The translations under genes and the position numbers were made by a program. Of a stretch of 64,000 nucleotides of DNA, positions 15,083 through 24,725 are shown in pieces; positions within the stretch are counted from its first letter, which is position 1; each line of letters starts with the position of its first letter. The notes under the pieces are model-generated. The model saw only the letters and a list, made by a program, of their open reading frames with translations, was not told the origin of the DNA and did not search any database. This DNA comes from HGM13006 sp963650135 (GTDB taxonomy: Bacteria; Bacillota; Clostridia; Oscillospirales; Oscillospiraceae): NCBI GenBank assembly GCA_963650135.1, contig CAVJLG010000058.1:1-64000 (forward strand). The letters are read 5' to 3'.

Positions 15083-16525
15083 TTATCCCATCATCTTCTG
15101 GTAGATGTCCAAATATTTCTTTGCGCTGATTTTCCAGCTAAAGTCCTGGGCCATGGCCTGCTGCCGCAGCTTTGCCCAGGCTTCGGGATGATTCCGGTAG
15201 AGCTCCACCGCCGAACCGATGCAGTTTTTCAGCTCTTCTCCGCTGGGATTCCGGAAGGAGAAGCCGGTTCCCTCGCCGGTATACCGGTTGTAGGGAATCA
15301 CGCTGTCCTTGAGGCCGCCGGTTCCCCGCACCACCGGCAGCGTACCGTAGCCCATGGCGATCATCTGGCTCAGTCCGCAGGGCTCAAACAGCGACGGCAT
15401 CAGCAATAGATCCCCCGCTGCATACATCCGGCAGGACAGTGGCTCGTCAAAGGTACACCGGAATGCAATTTTCTCCGGGAATGCCGCGCTGTAATTGCCC
15501 AGCAGCCGCTGATAGCGCTCGTCGCCGGTGCCTAGAACCGCCAGCTGCACGTCCTGATGGACCAGAGATTCCAGCGCCCAGGCCAGCAGGTCCATGCCCT
15601 TCTGATCCGTCAGCCGGGAAATCAGCACCATCAGGGGCGTGTCCGGCTTCTGGGGGAGGCCCAATTCCTGTTGCAGTTCCGCCTTGCATAGCGCCTTTCC
15701 GTCCATATGCTCTGCCGAGAACGGATGAATCGCCTTTTCCGGGGAGAATTTCACCGTATCAATGCCGTTGAGAATGCCCGCCAGCCGATCCTTATGCTGA
15801 CTGAGCACCCCATCGAGGCCCTCGCCGTATTGCCAGGTGCAGATTTCACCGGCATAGGTGGGGCTGACCGTGGTGATATAGTCCGTGTAATACAGGCCGC
15901 CCTGGAGGAAGTTGATGGCATCCTCATGCCACCGCAGCTGATCCGCTGCATTCTTGCAGGTATGCAGCGCCAGCAAATCGCCCAGTGCAAACTCCCCGCA
16001 AATCCCCTGGAATTTCAGGTTGTGGATGGTCAATACCGTATGGATATGCCGGTATTCCGCAATGTCCCAATACTGCTCGTGGAGAAACACCGGCACCAGG
16101 GCCGTATGCCAATCGTTGCAGTGAATCACATCCGGGAAGAATCCGTCCAGATGCATCAGGCACTCCAGAATTGCCTTGGAGAAAAACGCCACACGCTCGC
16201 AGTCGTCTCCATAACCATAGGCGGCATCCCGGTAGAAGTAAAATTCGTTGTCCACGAAATAATACTGGATGGTTCCCACCTTTAGGGTTTCAATGCCGCA
16301 GTATTGATTTCGCCACCCCAGGGGCACCGTAAACACCGCCAGCTTTTTCATTTTATCCCGGTATTCCGCCGGAATCTGACGGAGCTTGGGCAGAATCACA
16401 CGAATCTCGCAGTTCCTCCCCTTGAGGGCAGCAGGCAGACTTCCCGCCACATCGCCCAGTCCGCCGGTCTTAATAAAAGGCGACGCCTCAAAGGCGGCAA
16501 ACAGCACATTGATCTTCTTTGCCAT
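15083..16525 (-). CDS. glgA: Glycogen synthase (ADP-glucose)
   Basis: The 480-residue GT5 enzyme transfers glucose from ADP-glucose to the growing alpha-1,4 chain. The N-terminal motif KTGGLGDV (ADP-glucose binding) is intact near residue 20. The C-terminal GT-B half has LLMPSLFEPCGLSQ and the GTGGL loop typical of the family. The length is normal. AAGGAGG precedes the start, and the gene lies 12 bases after glgD in the same operon. Confidence 0.95.
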   Translation of the reverse strand: MAKKINVLFAAFEASPFIKTGGLGDVAGSLPAALKGRNCEIRVILPKLRQIPAEYRDKMKKLAVFTVPLGWRNQYCGIETLKVGTIQYYFVDNEFYFYRDAAYGYGDDCERVAFFSKAILECLMHLDGFFPDVIHCNDWHTALVPVFLHEQYWDIAEYRHIHTVLTIHNLKFQGICGEFALGDLLALHTCKNAADQLRWHEDAINFLQGGLYYTDYITTVSPTYAGEICTWQYGEGLDGVLSQHKDRLAGILNGIDTVKFSPEKAIHPFSAEHMDGKALCKAELQQELGLPQKPDTPLMVLISRLTDQKGMDLLAWALESLVHQDVQLAVLGTGDERYQRLLGNYSAAFPEKIAFRCTFDEPLSCRMYAAGDLLLMPSLFEPCGLSQMIAMGYGTLPVVRGTGGLKDSVIPYNRYTGEGTGFSFRNPSGEELKNCIGSAVELYRNHPEAWAKLRQQAMAQDFSWKISAKKYLDIYQKMMG

Positions 16526-16537
16526 GGGATCGCCTCC

Positions 16538-17641
16538 TTACAGCTCCTGCTTCTTTCCGATCACAAAGGGCTTCTTCTCGCTGCCGGACAGCTTCACGTC
16601 CGGGCTGATTTTTACGTTTTTATCGCAGATCACATTCTCCACCACAGCGCCCGCGCCGATGGTGCAGTGCTGCATCAACACGGAATTCCGCACCACTGCG
16701 CCCTTACCGATTTCCACGCTCCGGAACAGGATGGAATTCTCCACCGTGCCCTCCAGGATGCAGCTGGCCGCCACCAGGGAATTCTTTACGTTGGCGCCGG
16801 GCAGGTATTTTGCCGGCGGGGAATCCTGGGTCTTGGTAAGCACCGGGCGATCCTCGGTAAACAGCTCTGCCTGCACCTCAGGCCGAAGCAGATCCAGGGA
16901 CACATGCATATAGTCCTCGGCATTGTCCACCGCATGCTCATAGCCGCCATAGCACCAGGAGTTCACCTGAATCTGCCCCATGCTGGTGGCCAGAATGTCC
17001 ATAATGTCGATATAGCCCAAATTCTGATAGCATTCAATGAAACCCAACACCAGCTTCCGGTTAATCAGCATGCTGTCCAGGAAGCAATTGGCCTCGCCGC
17101 TGGCAGAGGCGTGGATGCCCGTTACCGCGCCGGAAGGGGACAAATCCAAAAACAGTCCGTGGGCCGTATCACCGGAACGAACCTTTTTATAAATCAGCGT
17201 CACCGGTGCGCCGGATTTCTCGTGCTGGGCAATGGCGGGCTGGAAGTCAATGTTATACACCCGATTTGCCGCGCAGAACAGCACAACATCCTCGTCTGCC
17301 CGCAGGAAAAACTCCCGATTGAGAATCACATCCCGCAGGCTGAACCGGGCATGCAGATCCTTGAGACCATGCACCGCCCCGGGCAGCAGAAACATACCGC
17401 CCTGCTTTTTGTTCAGGCCCCACTCCCGGCCCATATTCAGGTGGTCTGCCAATGACCGATAGTTGGAAGGGGTAATCACGCCCACCGTCCCGATTTCAGA
17501 GTTTGCCATGGACGACAGGGTAAAATCAATGAGACGATAACGCCCGCCAAAGGGGATGGAAGCCACTGGACGGTCTTCAATGAGCTTTCCATAATGCTCG
17601 CCGGTGTAGTTGGTGGAAATGAGTCCGATTACACTGCTCAT
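16538..17641 (-). CDS. glgD: Glucose-1-phosphate adenylyltransferase-like subunit GlgD
   Basis: The 367-residue paralogue of GlgC pairs with it in Firmicutes ADP-glucose pyrophosphorylase. It has the nucleotidyltransferase fold and a C-terminal left-handed beta-helix (hexapeptide repeats such as IGAGAVVENVICDKNV). The N-terminal catalytic loop GGxGxRL of GlgC is degenerate here (the sequence begins SSVIGLISTN), so this is the regulatory or non-catalytic partner, as in Geobacillus. AAGGAGG precedes the start. It lies 13 bases after glgC. Confidence 0.93.
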   Translation of the reverse strand: MSSVIGLISTNYTGEHYGKLIEDRPVASIPFGGRYRLIDFTLSSMANSEIGTVGVITPSNYRSLADHLNMGREWGLNKKQGGMFLLPGAVHGLKDLHARFSLRDVILNREFFLRADEDVVLFCAANRVYNIDFQPAIAQHEKSGAPVTLIYKKVRSGDTAHGLFLDLSPSGAVTGIHASASGEANCFLDSMLINRKLVLGFIECYQNLGYIDIMDILATSMGQIQVNSWCYGGYEHAVDNAEDYMHVSLDLLRPEVQAELFTEDRPVLTKTQDSPPAKYLPGANVKNSLVAASCILEGTVENSILFRSVEIGKGAVVRNSVLMQHCTIGAGAVVENVICDKNVKISPDVKLSGSEKKPFVIGKKQEL

Positions 17642-17654
17642 AGATAATACCTCC

Positions 17655-18788
17655 TTACCCGTTGGTCAGATCATCGCCCAAAAGGGTGATGGGTCCGTCC
17701 GATGTATCCTCGCCGAAGGTGGTGCCCTCCAAAATGGTGGCCCGCTCCGAGACAATGGCCCGATAGACCTTTGCCCCCGGCTCCACCACTGCGCCGTTGA
17801 GCAGAATAGAGTCCTTCACCAGTGCGCCCTCGCCCACGGTAACGTTGGAGCCCAGTACGCTGTGATGCACCGCGCCCATAATCTTGCAGCCGTTGCTGAC
17901 GATGGTTTTCTGCACATCCCCCTGTGGGCCTACAAAGTGCGGCGGATAGATATTGGAGTTGGAGTAGATTCTCACGCTGCCATAGAGATCCAGAGCCGGA
18001 TGGTCCTCCAGCAGCTCCATATTGGCGCTGTAATAGCTGTCGATGGTGCCGACGTCCTTCCAATAGCCCGAGAATTCATAAGCAAACAGCCGCTTCCCTG
18101 CCGCCAGCAGCTCGGGAATGATGTTCTTGCCGAAATCATGGGCCGAGGTCTTGTCCTCATGGTCGGAAAGCAGCGATGCCCGCAGCACATTCCAAGAGAA
18201 GATGTAGATGCCCATGGACGCCAGATTGCTCACAGGCTTTTCCGGCTTCTCCTGGAAGTTCACAATGCGTCCCTGCTCATCGGTTTCCATAATACCAAAC
18301 CGGCTGGCCTCTTCCCAGGGAACGGTCATCACCGATACCGTAAGGTCCGCCTGATTTTTCTTATGTTCGGCCAGCATTTTGCTGTAGTCCATGGTATAAA
18401 GATGGTCGCCGGAGAGAATCAGCACATAGTCCGGGCTATAGGAATCGATAAAGTCGATGTTGTGATAGATGGCATCTGCGGTTCCCATATACCAAGAGCC
18501 GCCCGTCTCCGTCTCATAGGGCGGCAGCACATGAACGCCGCCGTTGGAGCAGTCCAGATCCCACGCTTCACCGTTGCCCAGGTAGGCATTGAGCACCGTG
18601 GGCTTATACTGGGTCAGTACGCCCACCGTGTCGATCCCCGATGAAACGCAGTTGGAAAGGCTAAAGTCAATGATGCGATATTTTCCGCCAAAGGATACGG
18701 CTGGTTTTGCATTTTTCTTGGTCAGATCCTTGAGGCGGCTGCCCTGTCCGCCTGCCAGGAGCATGGCAATACACTTTTTCTTTCGCAT
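17655..18788 (-). CDS. glgC: Glucose-1-phosphate adenylyltransferase (ADP-glucose pyrophosphorylase)
   Basis: The 377-residue catalytic subunit makes ADP-glucose from ATP and glucose-1-phosphate, the committed step of glycogen synthesis. It shows MLLAGGQGSRL (phosphate loop), KPAVSFGGKYRIIDF, the catalytic LSGDHLYTMDY and the C-terminal beta-helix. The ATG at 18788 is preceded by GGAGGG; an in-frame extension to 18815 is rejected. glgD follows directly. Confidence 0.95.
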   Translation of the reverse strand: MRKKKCIAMLLAGGQGSRLKDLTKKNAKPAVSFGGKYRIIDFSLSNCVSSGIDTVGVLTQYKPTVLNAYLGNGEAWDLDCSNGGVHVLPPYETETGGSWYMGTADAIYHNIDFIDSYSPDYVLILSGDHLYTMDYSKMLAEHKKNQADLTVSVMTVPWEEASRFGIMETDEQGRIVNFQEKPEKPVSNLASMGIYIFSWNVLRASLLSDHEDKTSAHDFGKNIIPELLAAGKRLFAYEFSGYWKDVGTIDSYYSANMELLEDHPALDLYGSVRIYSNSNIYPPHFVGPQGDVQKTIVSNGCKIMGAVHHSVLGSNVTVGEGALVKDSILLNGAVVEPGAKVYRAIVSERATILEGTTFGEDTSDGPITLLGDDLTNG

Positions 18789-18855
18789 GAGAACCCTCCT
18801 TCTTCGATGTGCCAATATGCTGCGGGGCCTTGCCAGAAATCAGGCCCCAGGCTAT

Positions 18856-21291
18856 TTACTTCAGTTTATCGCAGTGTGCGTGCCAGATATCCTCGCAATA
18901 CTGCCGAATGGTGCGGTCAGAGCTGAAATCTCCGGCCATTGCAATGTTGGTCAGGGACATTTTGCCCCAGCCGGTGGTGTCCTGATATTTCCGGGTCAGC
19001 TGCTCCCAGGTCTTGAAATAAGAGTCGAAGTCCTTCAGCACAAAATACTCGTCGTTGCCCTTGAGCAGCGCATCGTGGATACCATAGAAATTCGTCCCCA
19101 TAGGCAGGAACGTACCGTCTACCAGCTGATCGCAGATTTTCTCCAGCCGCCGATCCCCGTGGCAGGCGTCATAGGCAATGTAGCCGCCGTGGAGATAATA
19201 ATTCATGACTTCATCCGCGTTCAGTCCGAAAATTGCAATGTTCTCCGGCCCAACCAGCTGCGAAATCTCCACATTCGCGCCGTCCAGGGTGCCCAATGTC
19301 ACTGCGCCGTTGAACATAAACTTCATGTTGCCGGTGCCGCTGGCCTCCTTGCCCGCCGTGGAAATCTGCTCGGAAATATCCGCCGCCGGGTAGATGAGCT
19401 GGGCCGAGGAGACGTTGAAGTTCTCCAGAAACACCACCTTGATTTTCTTGCTGACCACGGGATCGGAATTGACCAAATCCGCAATGGAGCAAATATACTT
19501 GATCGTCTCCTTGGCAAAGGCATAGCCCGCCGCCGCCTTGCCTGCAAACAGGAACGTATGGGGCACCACATCGGCATTGGGATTCTCCTTCAGGGTGTTG
19601 TACAGGTGCATCACCTTAAATGCCGCCAGCAGCTGCCGCTTATAGGCGTGGATTCGCTTCACCTGCACGTCAAATACGGAGTCGGGATCGATGGCAATGC
19701 CCATGGTTTTACCAATATAGTTGCCCAGGCGAACCTTATTCTCCCGTTTGCTCTCCCGCAGTGCCTGGAGGAATGCCGGGTCGTCCCGATAAGGCAGCAA
19801 ATCATGAATATGCGCCGCATTGTCCAGCCATTCCGGCCCGATGGCGTCGGTAATCAGCCGGGATAGGCTGGGATTCGCCTCCGCCAGGAACCGCCGATGG
19901 GACACGCCGTTGGTTTTATTGTTGAATTTCTCCGGTGTCAGGGCATAAAAGTCCCGGAGCACCGAGGTTTTGAGAATTTCCGTGTGCAGCGCCGCCACAC
20001 CGTTGACGCTGTAAGAGCCGATGATCGACAGGTTTGCCATATGCACCTGGCCGTCCCAGAGAATGGCGGTGTTCCGCAGACGGTCCTGCCAATCGGGCAT
20101 CGAGCGGTCAAAGGCAGCACAATACCGGCGGTCAATCTCCTCGATGATCTGATACACTCGGGGCAGCAGGGACCGCATCAGCTCAATGGACCACTTCTCC
20201 AGGGCTTCGGGCATGATGGTATGGTTGGTGTAGGACAGGGTGCGGGTGGTAATGTCCCAGGCTTCGTCCCATTCCAGCCCCTCTTCATCCAGCAACACCC
20301 GCATCAGCTCCGGTACGCACAGGGCCGGGTGGGTGTCGTTGGTGTGAATACTGATTTTGTCCGGGAAGATGGACCAATCCGGCCCATAGTTCTTCTTAAA
20401 GTTCTTAACGATGTCCACCACACCGGCAGACACAAAGAAATACTCCTGCTTCAGCCGCAGCGCCTTACCTGCTTCGGTGCTGTCGTCGGGGTAGAGGATG
20501 CAGGTGATGGCCTCGATCTCATTGCGCTCCCGCATGGCGCCGGAATAGTCGCCGTGGTTAAAGGCCGCCAAATCCAGTCGGGTGACCACGGGCTCCGCGC
20601 TCCAGAGCCGCAGAATATTCACTGTTTTGCCTCCGTAGCCCACAATGGGAACATCATAGGGCACCGCCAGTACCGTCATAGCATCCCGGGTTACACAGTG
20701 GAGCTTGCCGTCCGGGGTAGGAAGCTGCTCTACCCGGCCGCCGAACTGCACCGGAATGGCGTCCTCCGGGCGCTTGACCTCCCAGGGATAGCCGTTCTCC
20801 AGCCAGCTGTCCGGCTCCTCGGTCTGATATCCATTGACGATCTTCTGCCGGAACAGGCCGAACCGATACCGGATGCCCATGCCCACGCCGGGAACCCCCA
20901 GGTGCGCCATGGAATCCAGGAAGCAGGCCGCCAGTCGTCCCAAGCCGCCGTTACCAAGGCCGGGGTCCTGCTCACAGGCGCACAGGGCGTCGAGATCAAT
21001 GCCCAGGTCCTTGAGTCCTTCCCGGACAGTATCCTCCTCCTGGAGGTTGATGAGATAGTTTTTCAGCAGCCGTCCAATGAGGAATTCCATGGAAAAATAG
21101 TGAACCTTCTTCTGCTGGAGGCGGATATGCCGCTGCGAGGTCTGGGTGCGCACCTTGCTCACCGAGCTGGAGAGCAGATAGACCAGCACCTCATACTGCT
21201 CAAAGGTGGTGCACTCTTCTATGGGCTTCGCCAGGGTTTCCAATGCTTTGGCCCCGTAGGCGATCTTAAAATCTTCTTTTCCCGCGAACAT
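18856..21291 (-). CDS. glgP: Glycogen/maltodextrin phosphorylase
   Basis: The 811-residue GT35 phosphorylase releases glucose-1-phosphate from glycogen ends. The pyridoxal phosphate site EASGTGNMKFMFNG (Lys in NMK) is intact, and YFSMEFLIGR, GLGNGGLGRLAACFLDS and THPALCVPELMR are in the expected order. It is the second gene of the operon, 16 bases after glgB. Having synthesis and breakdown enzymes in one transcript is common in Firmicutes. Confidence 0.96.
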   Translation of the reverse strand: MFAGKEDFKIAYGAKALETLAKPIEECTTFEQYEVLVYLLSSSVSKVRTQTSQRHIRLQQKKVHYFSMEFLIGRLLKNYLINLQEEDTVREGLKDLGIDLDALCACEQDPGLGNGGLGRLAACFLDSMAHLGVPGVGMGIRYRFGLFRQKIVNGYQTEEPDSWLENGYPWEVKRPEDAIPVQFGGRVEQLPTPDGKLHCVTRDAMTVLAVPYDVPIVGYGGKTVNILRLWSAEPVVTRLDLAAFNHGDYSGAMRERNEIEAITCILYPDDSTEAGKALRLKQEYFFVSAGVVDIVKNFKKNYGPDWSIFPDKISIHTNDTHPALCVPELMRVLLDEEGLEWDEAWDITTRTLSYTNHTIMPEALEKWSIELMRSLLPRVYQIIEEIDRRYCAAFDRSMPDWQDRLRNTAILWDGQVHMANLSIIGSYSVNGVAALHTEILKTSVLRDFYALTPEKFNNKTNGVSHRRFLAEANPSLSRLITDAIGPEWLDNAAHIHDLLPYRDDPAFLQALRESKRENKVRLGNYIGKTMGIAIDPDSVFDVQVKRIHAYKRQLLAAFKVMHLYNTLKENPNADVVPHTFLFAGKAAAGYAFAKETIKYICSIADLVNSDPVVSKKIKVVFLENFNVSSAQLIYPAADISEQISTAGKEASGTGNMKFMFNGAVTLGTLDGANVEISQLVGPENIAIFGLNADEVMNYYLHGGYIAYDACHGDRRLEKICDQLVDGTFLPMGTNFYGIHDALLKGNDEYFVLKDFDSYFKTWEQLTRKYQDTTGWGKMSLTNIAMAGDFSSDRTIRQYCEDIWHAHCDKLK

Positions 21292-21307
21292 TTCATCGCT
21301 CCTAACG

Positions 21308-23209
21308 TTAGTTCTGTTTTGCGTTCTTTCTGGGCAGCTTTTGCAGCAGGATTCCGCCGATGGGCGGCACCGTTACCCGAACGGACCATTTTTCACCGTG
21401 GCAGGGCACCGGCTCCGCCTTCAGCACCTCGGGATTTTCCTTGCCGCTGCCGCCGTACTCTTTTGCATCGGAGCTCAAAAGCTCCCTGTACAGCCCGGGA
21501 TAGGGTACCCCAATGCGGAAATCGGAATACACCTCCGGCTGGAAGTTCAGCAGCACTGTCACCGCCTTGGTTTTCTCCTTGCCGGTGCGTCGGAACAGGA
21601 GAATCGACTGGGCGCTGTCGTTGGCATCCAGCCAGTGGAAGCCCTCCCAGCTGTGATCGTCCTGCCACAGGGCCGGGGTGTTTTGATATAATCCATTGAG
21701 TGACTTTACATAATCCTGGTGCATTTTATGGGCCGGGTAGTCCAGCAGGAACCACTCCAGGCTCTCATACTCCCGCCATTCAATAAACGGGCCGTATTCC
21801 GTAGACATAAAGCTGAGCTTGCCGCCGGGATGTGTGATCTGATACAGCGCCAGGAGCCTGAGCCCCGCAAACTGCCGCCAATAATCCCCAGGCATCCGCC
21901 CCATCAGGCTGAGCTTCCCATGGACCACCTCGTCATGGCTCAGCGGCAGAATAAACCGCTCTGAGAAGCCATAGGCCATGGAGAATGTCAGCTTATTGTG
22001 GTGATAAGCGCGGAACGGGAAATCCGTCTTGCAGTATTCCAGGGTGTCGTTCATCCAGCCCATATCCCACTTGTAGTCAAAGCCAAGGCCGCCGGAAGCC
22101 GTATCTCCGGTGACATGGGGCCAGGCCGAGCTTTCCTCCGCCACGGTAATCGCGCCGGGGGCATAGGTGTGTACGGCATCGTTCATCTGGCGGATAAATT
22201 CCACCGCCGCCTTATTTTCCTCGCCGCCCTGGTCATTATATGTTTTCTCCGCCCAGTCCGGCAATCCAAAATTCAGATACAGCATGCTGGTCACGCCGTC
22301 CACCCGAATTCCGTCCGCGTGGTAGCAGCCCAGCCAATACAGAGCCGAGCTAATCAGAAAGCCCCGAACCTCGCTGCGGTTAAAATCAAATTTATAGGTG
22401 CCCCATTCCGGGTGATCTGCCCCTTCAAAGAGCATCTTCCCGTTGAAACGGCCCAATCCGTGGGCGTCCCGGCAAAAATGCCCCGGCACCCAATCAAGAA
22501 TCACCCCCAGGCCGTTCTGATGGGCCTGATCGATGAAATACATAAAGTCCTGCGGTGCTCCATACCGGCTGGTGGGGGCAAAAAAGCCCGTCACCTGATA
22601 GCCCCAGGAGCCGTCGAAGGGGTGCTCCATCACCGGCAGCAGCTCCAGATGGGTATAGCCCATATCCTTGGCATAGGGAATCAGCTCGTCCGCCAGCTGG
22701 CGATAGCTGAGGAAGGGATAATCCGGGTCTTCCGGGTGCTCCTGCTGCTTCCAGGAGCCTAGATGCACCTCATAGATGTTCATGGGCCGGGGAGATTTTG
22801 TGCTCCGGCGGATGGCCTGATAGCGCCCGTCGTGCCAGGTATAGCCGTCCAGCTGTGCAATCCGGGACGCCGTGCCGGGCCGCACCTCCGCCCAGAAGGC
22901 ATAGGGATCGGCCTTATCAAAGGTTTCCCCTGCCGCCGAGGTAATCCGGTATTTATACAGGTCGCCGGGCTTCGCATCCGCAATAACGCCGGAATAAACG
23001 CCGGTGCTTCCCTGGGGCGTTAAATACTGAGGCGTCCAGTCGTTAAAGGATCCAACGACCCCCACAGACTGAACATCCGGGCACCATACCGTAAACCGCA
23101 CGCCCCCCTCTACCGGGTGCGCGCCAAAAATCCGATAGCTGTGAAAATACTGCCCCTGATTGAACAGGTACAGCTTTTCCTCTGTGATATTTGCGTCAGT
23201 GATGTTCAT
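21308..23209 (-). CDS. glgB: 1,4-alpha-glucan branching enzyme
   Basis: The 633-residue GH13 branching enzyme introduces alpha-1,6 branches. It has an N-terminal CBM48 (FTVWCPDVQSVGVVGSFNDW) and the catalytic regions VILDWVPGHF, GIRVDGVTSMLY (nucleophile Asp), VAEESSAWP (acid Glu) and LPLSHDEVVHGK. It is the first gene of the glycogen operon, ~90 bases downstream of a strong promoter. The start at 23209 is preceded by GATGAGG. Confidence 0.95.
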   Translation of the reverse strand: MNITDANITEEKLYLFNQGQYFHSYRIFGAHPVEGGVRFTVWCPDVQSVGVVGSFNDWTPQYLTPQGSTGVYSGVIADAKPGDLYKYRITSAAGETFDKADPYAFWAEVRPGTASRIAQLDGYTWHDGRYQAIRRSTKSPRPMNIYEVHLGSWKQQEHPEDPDYPFLSYRQLADELIPYAKDMGYTHLELLPVMEHPFDGSWGYQVTGFFAPTSRYGAPQDFMYFIDQAHQNGLGVILDWVPGHFCRDAHGLGRFNGKMLFEGADHPEWGTYKFDFNRSEVRGFLISSALYWLGCYHADGIRVDGVTSMLYLNFGLPDWAEKTYNDQGGEENKAAVEFIRQMNDAVHTYAPGAITVAEESSAWPHVTGDTASGGLGFDYKWDMGWMNDTLEYCKTDFPFRAYHHNKLTFSMAYGFSERFILPLSHDEVVHGKLSLMGRMPGDYWRQFAGLRLLALYQITHPGGKLSFMSTEYGPFIEWREYESLEWFLLDYPAHKMHQDYVKSLNGLYQNTPALWQDDHSWEGFHWLDANDSAQSILLFRRTGKEKTKAVTVLLNFQPEVYSDFRIGVPYPGLYRELLSSDAKEYGGSGKENPEVLKAEPVPCHGEKWSVRVTVPPIGGILLQKLPRKNAKQN

Positions 23210-23308
23210 GTAAAAACCTCATCTTTCCGGGGCCTGACCCCTGTGCTGCCGCAAAACAAATCGAGCCATACCGTAAAACGTCTTCACGATATAAAAGTAT
23301 CCGAGTTT

Positions 23309-23337
23309 ATTGTACCGGTCATTTTCCCTCCTGTCAA
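23309..23337 (-). promoter_or_regulatory. Promoter of the glycogen operon
   Basis: On the minus strand TTGACA (23337-23332) and TACAAT (23314-23309) are 17 bases apart. The -35 hexamer is inside the left arm of the palindrome at 23328-23351. Confidence 0.88.
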
Positions 23338-23351
23338 GCAATTGACAGGAG
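23328..23351. promoter_or_regulatory. Perfect palindrome between glgB and the thioesterase gene
   Basis: CTCCTGTCAA and TTGACAGGAG flank a GCAA loop (10-bp arms). The element provides the -35 of the glycogen promoter on one strand and lies just before a TATAAT (23355-23360) on the other. A regulator bound here could control both directions. Confidence 0.6.
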
Positions 23352-23393
23352 CTTTATAATACAAATAGAGATCGAAATCGGAGGCAACGAATT

Positions 23394-23792
23394 ATGACAT
23401 TTTCTCAGCAAATGGAATTTACCAACCGCGAAAACCGCTTTATGAACCACTGCGGCATCCGGATTACTAAGCTGGAGCCGGAATGCTGCGAGGCCCAGCT
23501 TCCTGTTGCCAATTATTGCAAAAACACCGGCGACACCATCCACGGTGGGCTGCTTTATACCATGGCAGACTGCGTGGTATCCGCCTTCGCCCGGGCGCTA
23601 GGTGATCGGCCCGTGACCCTCAGCGGCGATTTTCACTATCTCTCCAACGTAACCGAGGGCACCCTCACCGCCCTTGCCACGCCCATTCACTCCGGCAGGA
23701 CCATCAAGACCTTCCAGGTGACCATTTCCGCCGGGGAAAAGCTGCTGGCCACCGGCACCTTCTCCTGCTTTGATCGCGGGCCTGCCAAATAA
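23394..23792 (+). CDS. PaaI-family hotdog thioesterase
   Basis: The 132-residue single-hotdog protein is an acyl-CoA thioesterase of the PaaI/YdiI type. The motif NTGDTIHGGLLYTMADCVVSAFA contains the HGG and the acidic Asp of the active site. A GGAGG site lies eight bases before the start. It is divergent from glgB. Substrate unknown; aromatic- or short-chain acyl-CoA are usual in the family. Confidence 0.88.
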   Translation: MTFSQQMEFTNRENRFMNHCGIRITKLEPECCEAQLPVANYCKNTGDTIHGGLLYTMADCVVSAFARALGDRPVTLSGDFHYLSNVTEGTLTALATPIHSGRTIKTFQVTISAGEKLLATGTFSCFDRGPAK

Positions 23793-23799
23793 AGTTTCG

Positions 23800-23833
23800 C
23801 CTGCTGCGGTTTTCTCCGCAGCAGGCTGTTTTT
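23800..23833. terminator. Terminator between convergent genes
   Basis: GCCTGCTGCGG pairs perfectly with CCGCAGCAGGC, followed by TGTTTTT. It ends the thioesterase transcript and overlaps the end of the minus-strand transporter gene. Confidence 0.92.
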
Positions 23834-24725
23834 ATGTCATTTCCTTCTGTTTTCCGGGCAGCTGCACCCAAATAATCGCCGCAAACATCATCAGGCAGCC
23901 CAGCAGTTCCACACCGCTCATGGCCTCCTTCAAAATGATCCAGCCGAACACCAGGCTAAACACCGATTCCAGGCTCATCAGCAGCGACGCCACCGTGGGC
24001 TGGGTGTCCTTCTGGGCCACAATTTGCAGGGTATAGCCCACGCCGCTGGACAAGATGCCCGCATAGGCAATGGGCATGGCCGCATCGCAAATGCTCTGCC
24101 AGCTGGGCGTTTCCAGTGCCAGCATAAAAATCCCCGCCAGAATGCCGCAGACAAAGAACTGAATACAGCTCATCTTCACCCCGTCTACCTTGGAGGAAAA
24201 ATGATCGATCACCAGAATATGCCCCGTAAAGCCCAGGGCGCACAGCAGCTCCAGCACATCGCCATTGCTGAGGCTCTGCATGCCGCTGCCATAGAGGCAC
24301 AGGAAATACATGCCCACCAGTGCCACCACCACAGCGCCCCATGTCTTCCCGCTGGGCTTTCTGCCGAAGAACAGCCCGCAGATGGGCACCAGCACCATAT
24401 ACATGGCGGTGATAAATCCAGCCTTTCCGGCAGTGGTATACTGAATGCCGATCTGCTGAAGGGCGCTTCCAATAAACAGCATGGTGCCGCAGCACAGGCC
24501 GCCAATCAGCAGCGCTTTGCGGTTCACCTGCGCTGCTTCCTGCTTCTTTTTCCCCTTTCCCATCACGGCAATCACCGGCAGCAGCACCACGCCGCCTAAG
24601 ATAGACCGGGTGCACAGGAACGTAAAGGGACCAACATAATCCATGCTGACACTCTGGGCCACAAAGGCAGCGCCCCAGATCATCGCCGTGAGCAGCAGCA
24701 ATAGATTCGCGCGAACTTGTTTCAT
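23832..24725 (-). CDS. EamA/DMT-family transporter
   Basis: The 297-residue membrane protein has about ten transmembrane segments in two EamA repeats. The first repeat has the typical WGAAFVAQSVSMDYVGPF and the second SSGVGYTLQIVAQKDTQPTVASLLMSLESVF. DMT members export or import amino acids or metabolites. The ATG at 24725 has GGAGG and overlaps the stop of the acyltransferase gene as ATGA, so the two are co-translated. Confidence 0.9.
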   Translation of the reverse strand: MKQVRANLLLLLTAMIWGAAFVAQSVSMDYVGPFTFLCTRSILGGVVLLPVIAVMGKGKKKQEAAQVNRKALLIGGLCCGTMLFIGSALQQIGIQYTTAGKAGFITAMYMVLVPICGLFFGRKPSGKTWGAVVVALVGMYFLCLYGSGMQSLSNGDVLELLCALGFTGHILVIDHFSSKVDGVKMSCIQFFVCGILAGIFMLALETPSWQSICDAAMPIAYAGILSSGVGYTLQIVAQKDTQPTVASLLMSLESVFSLVFGWIILKEAMSGVELLGCLMMFAAIIWVQLPGKQKEMT

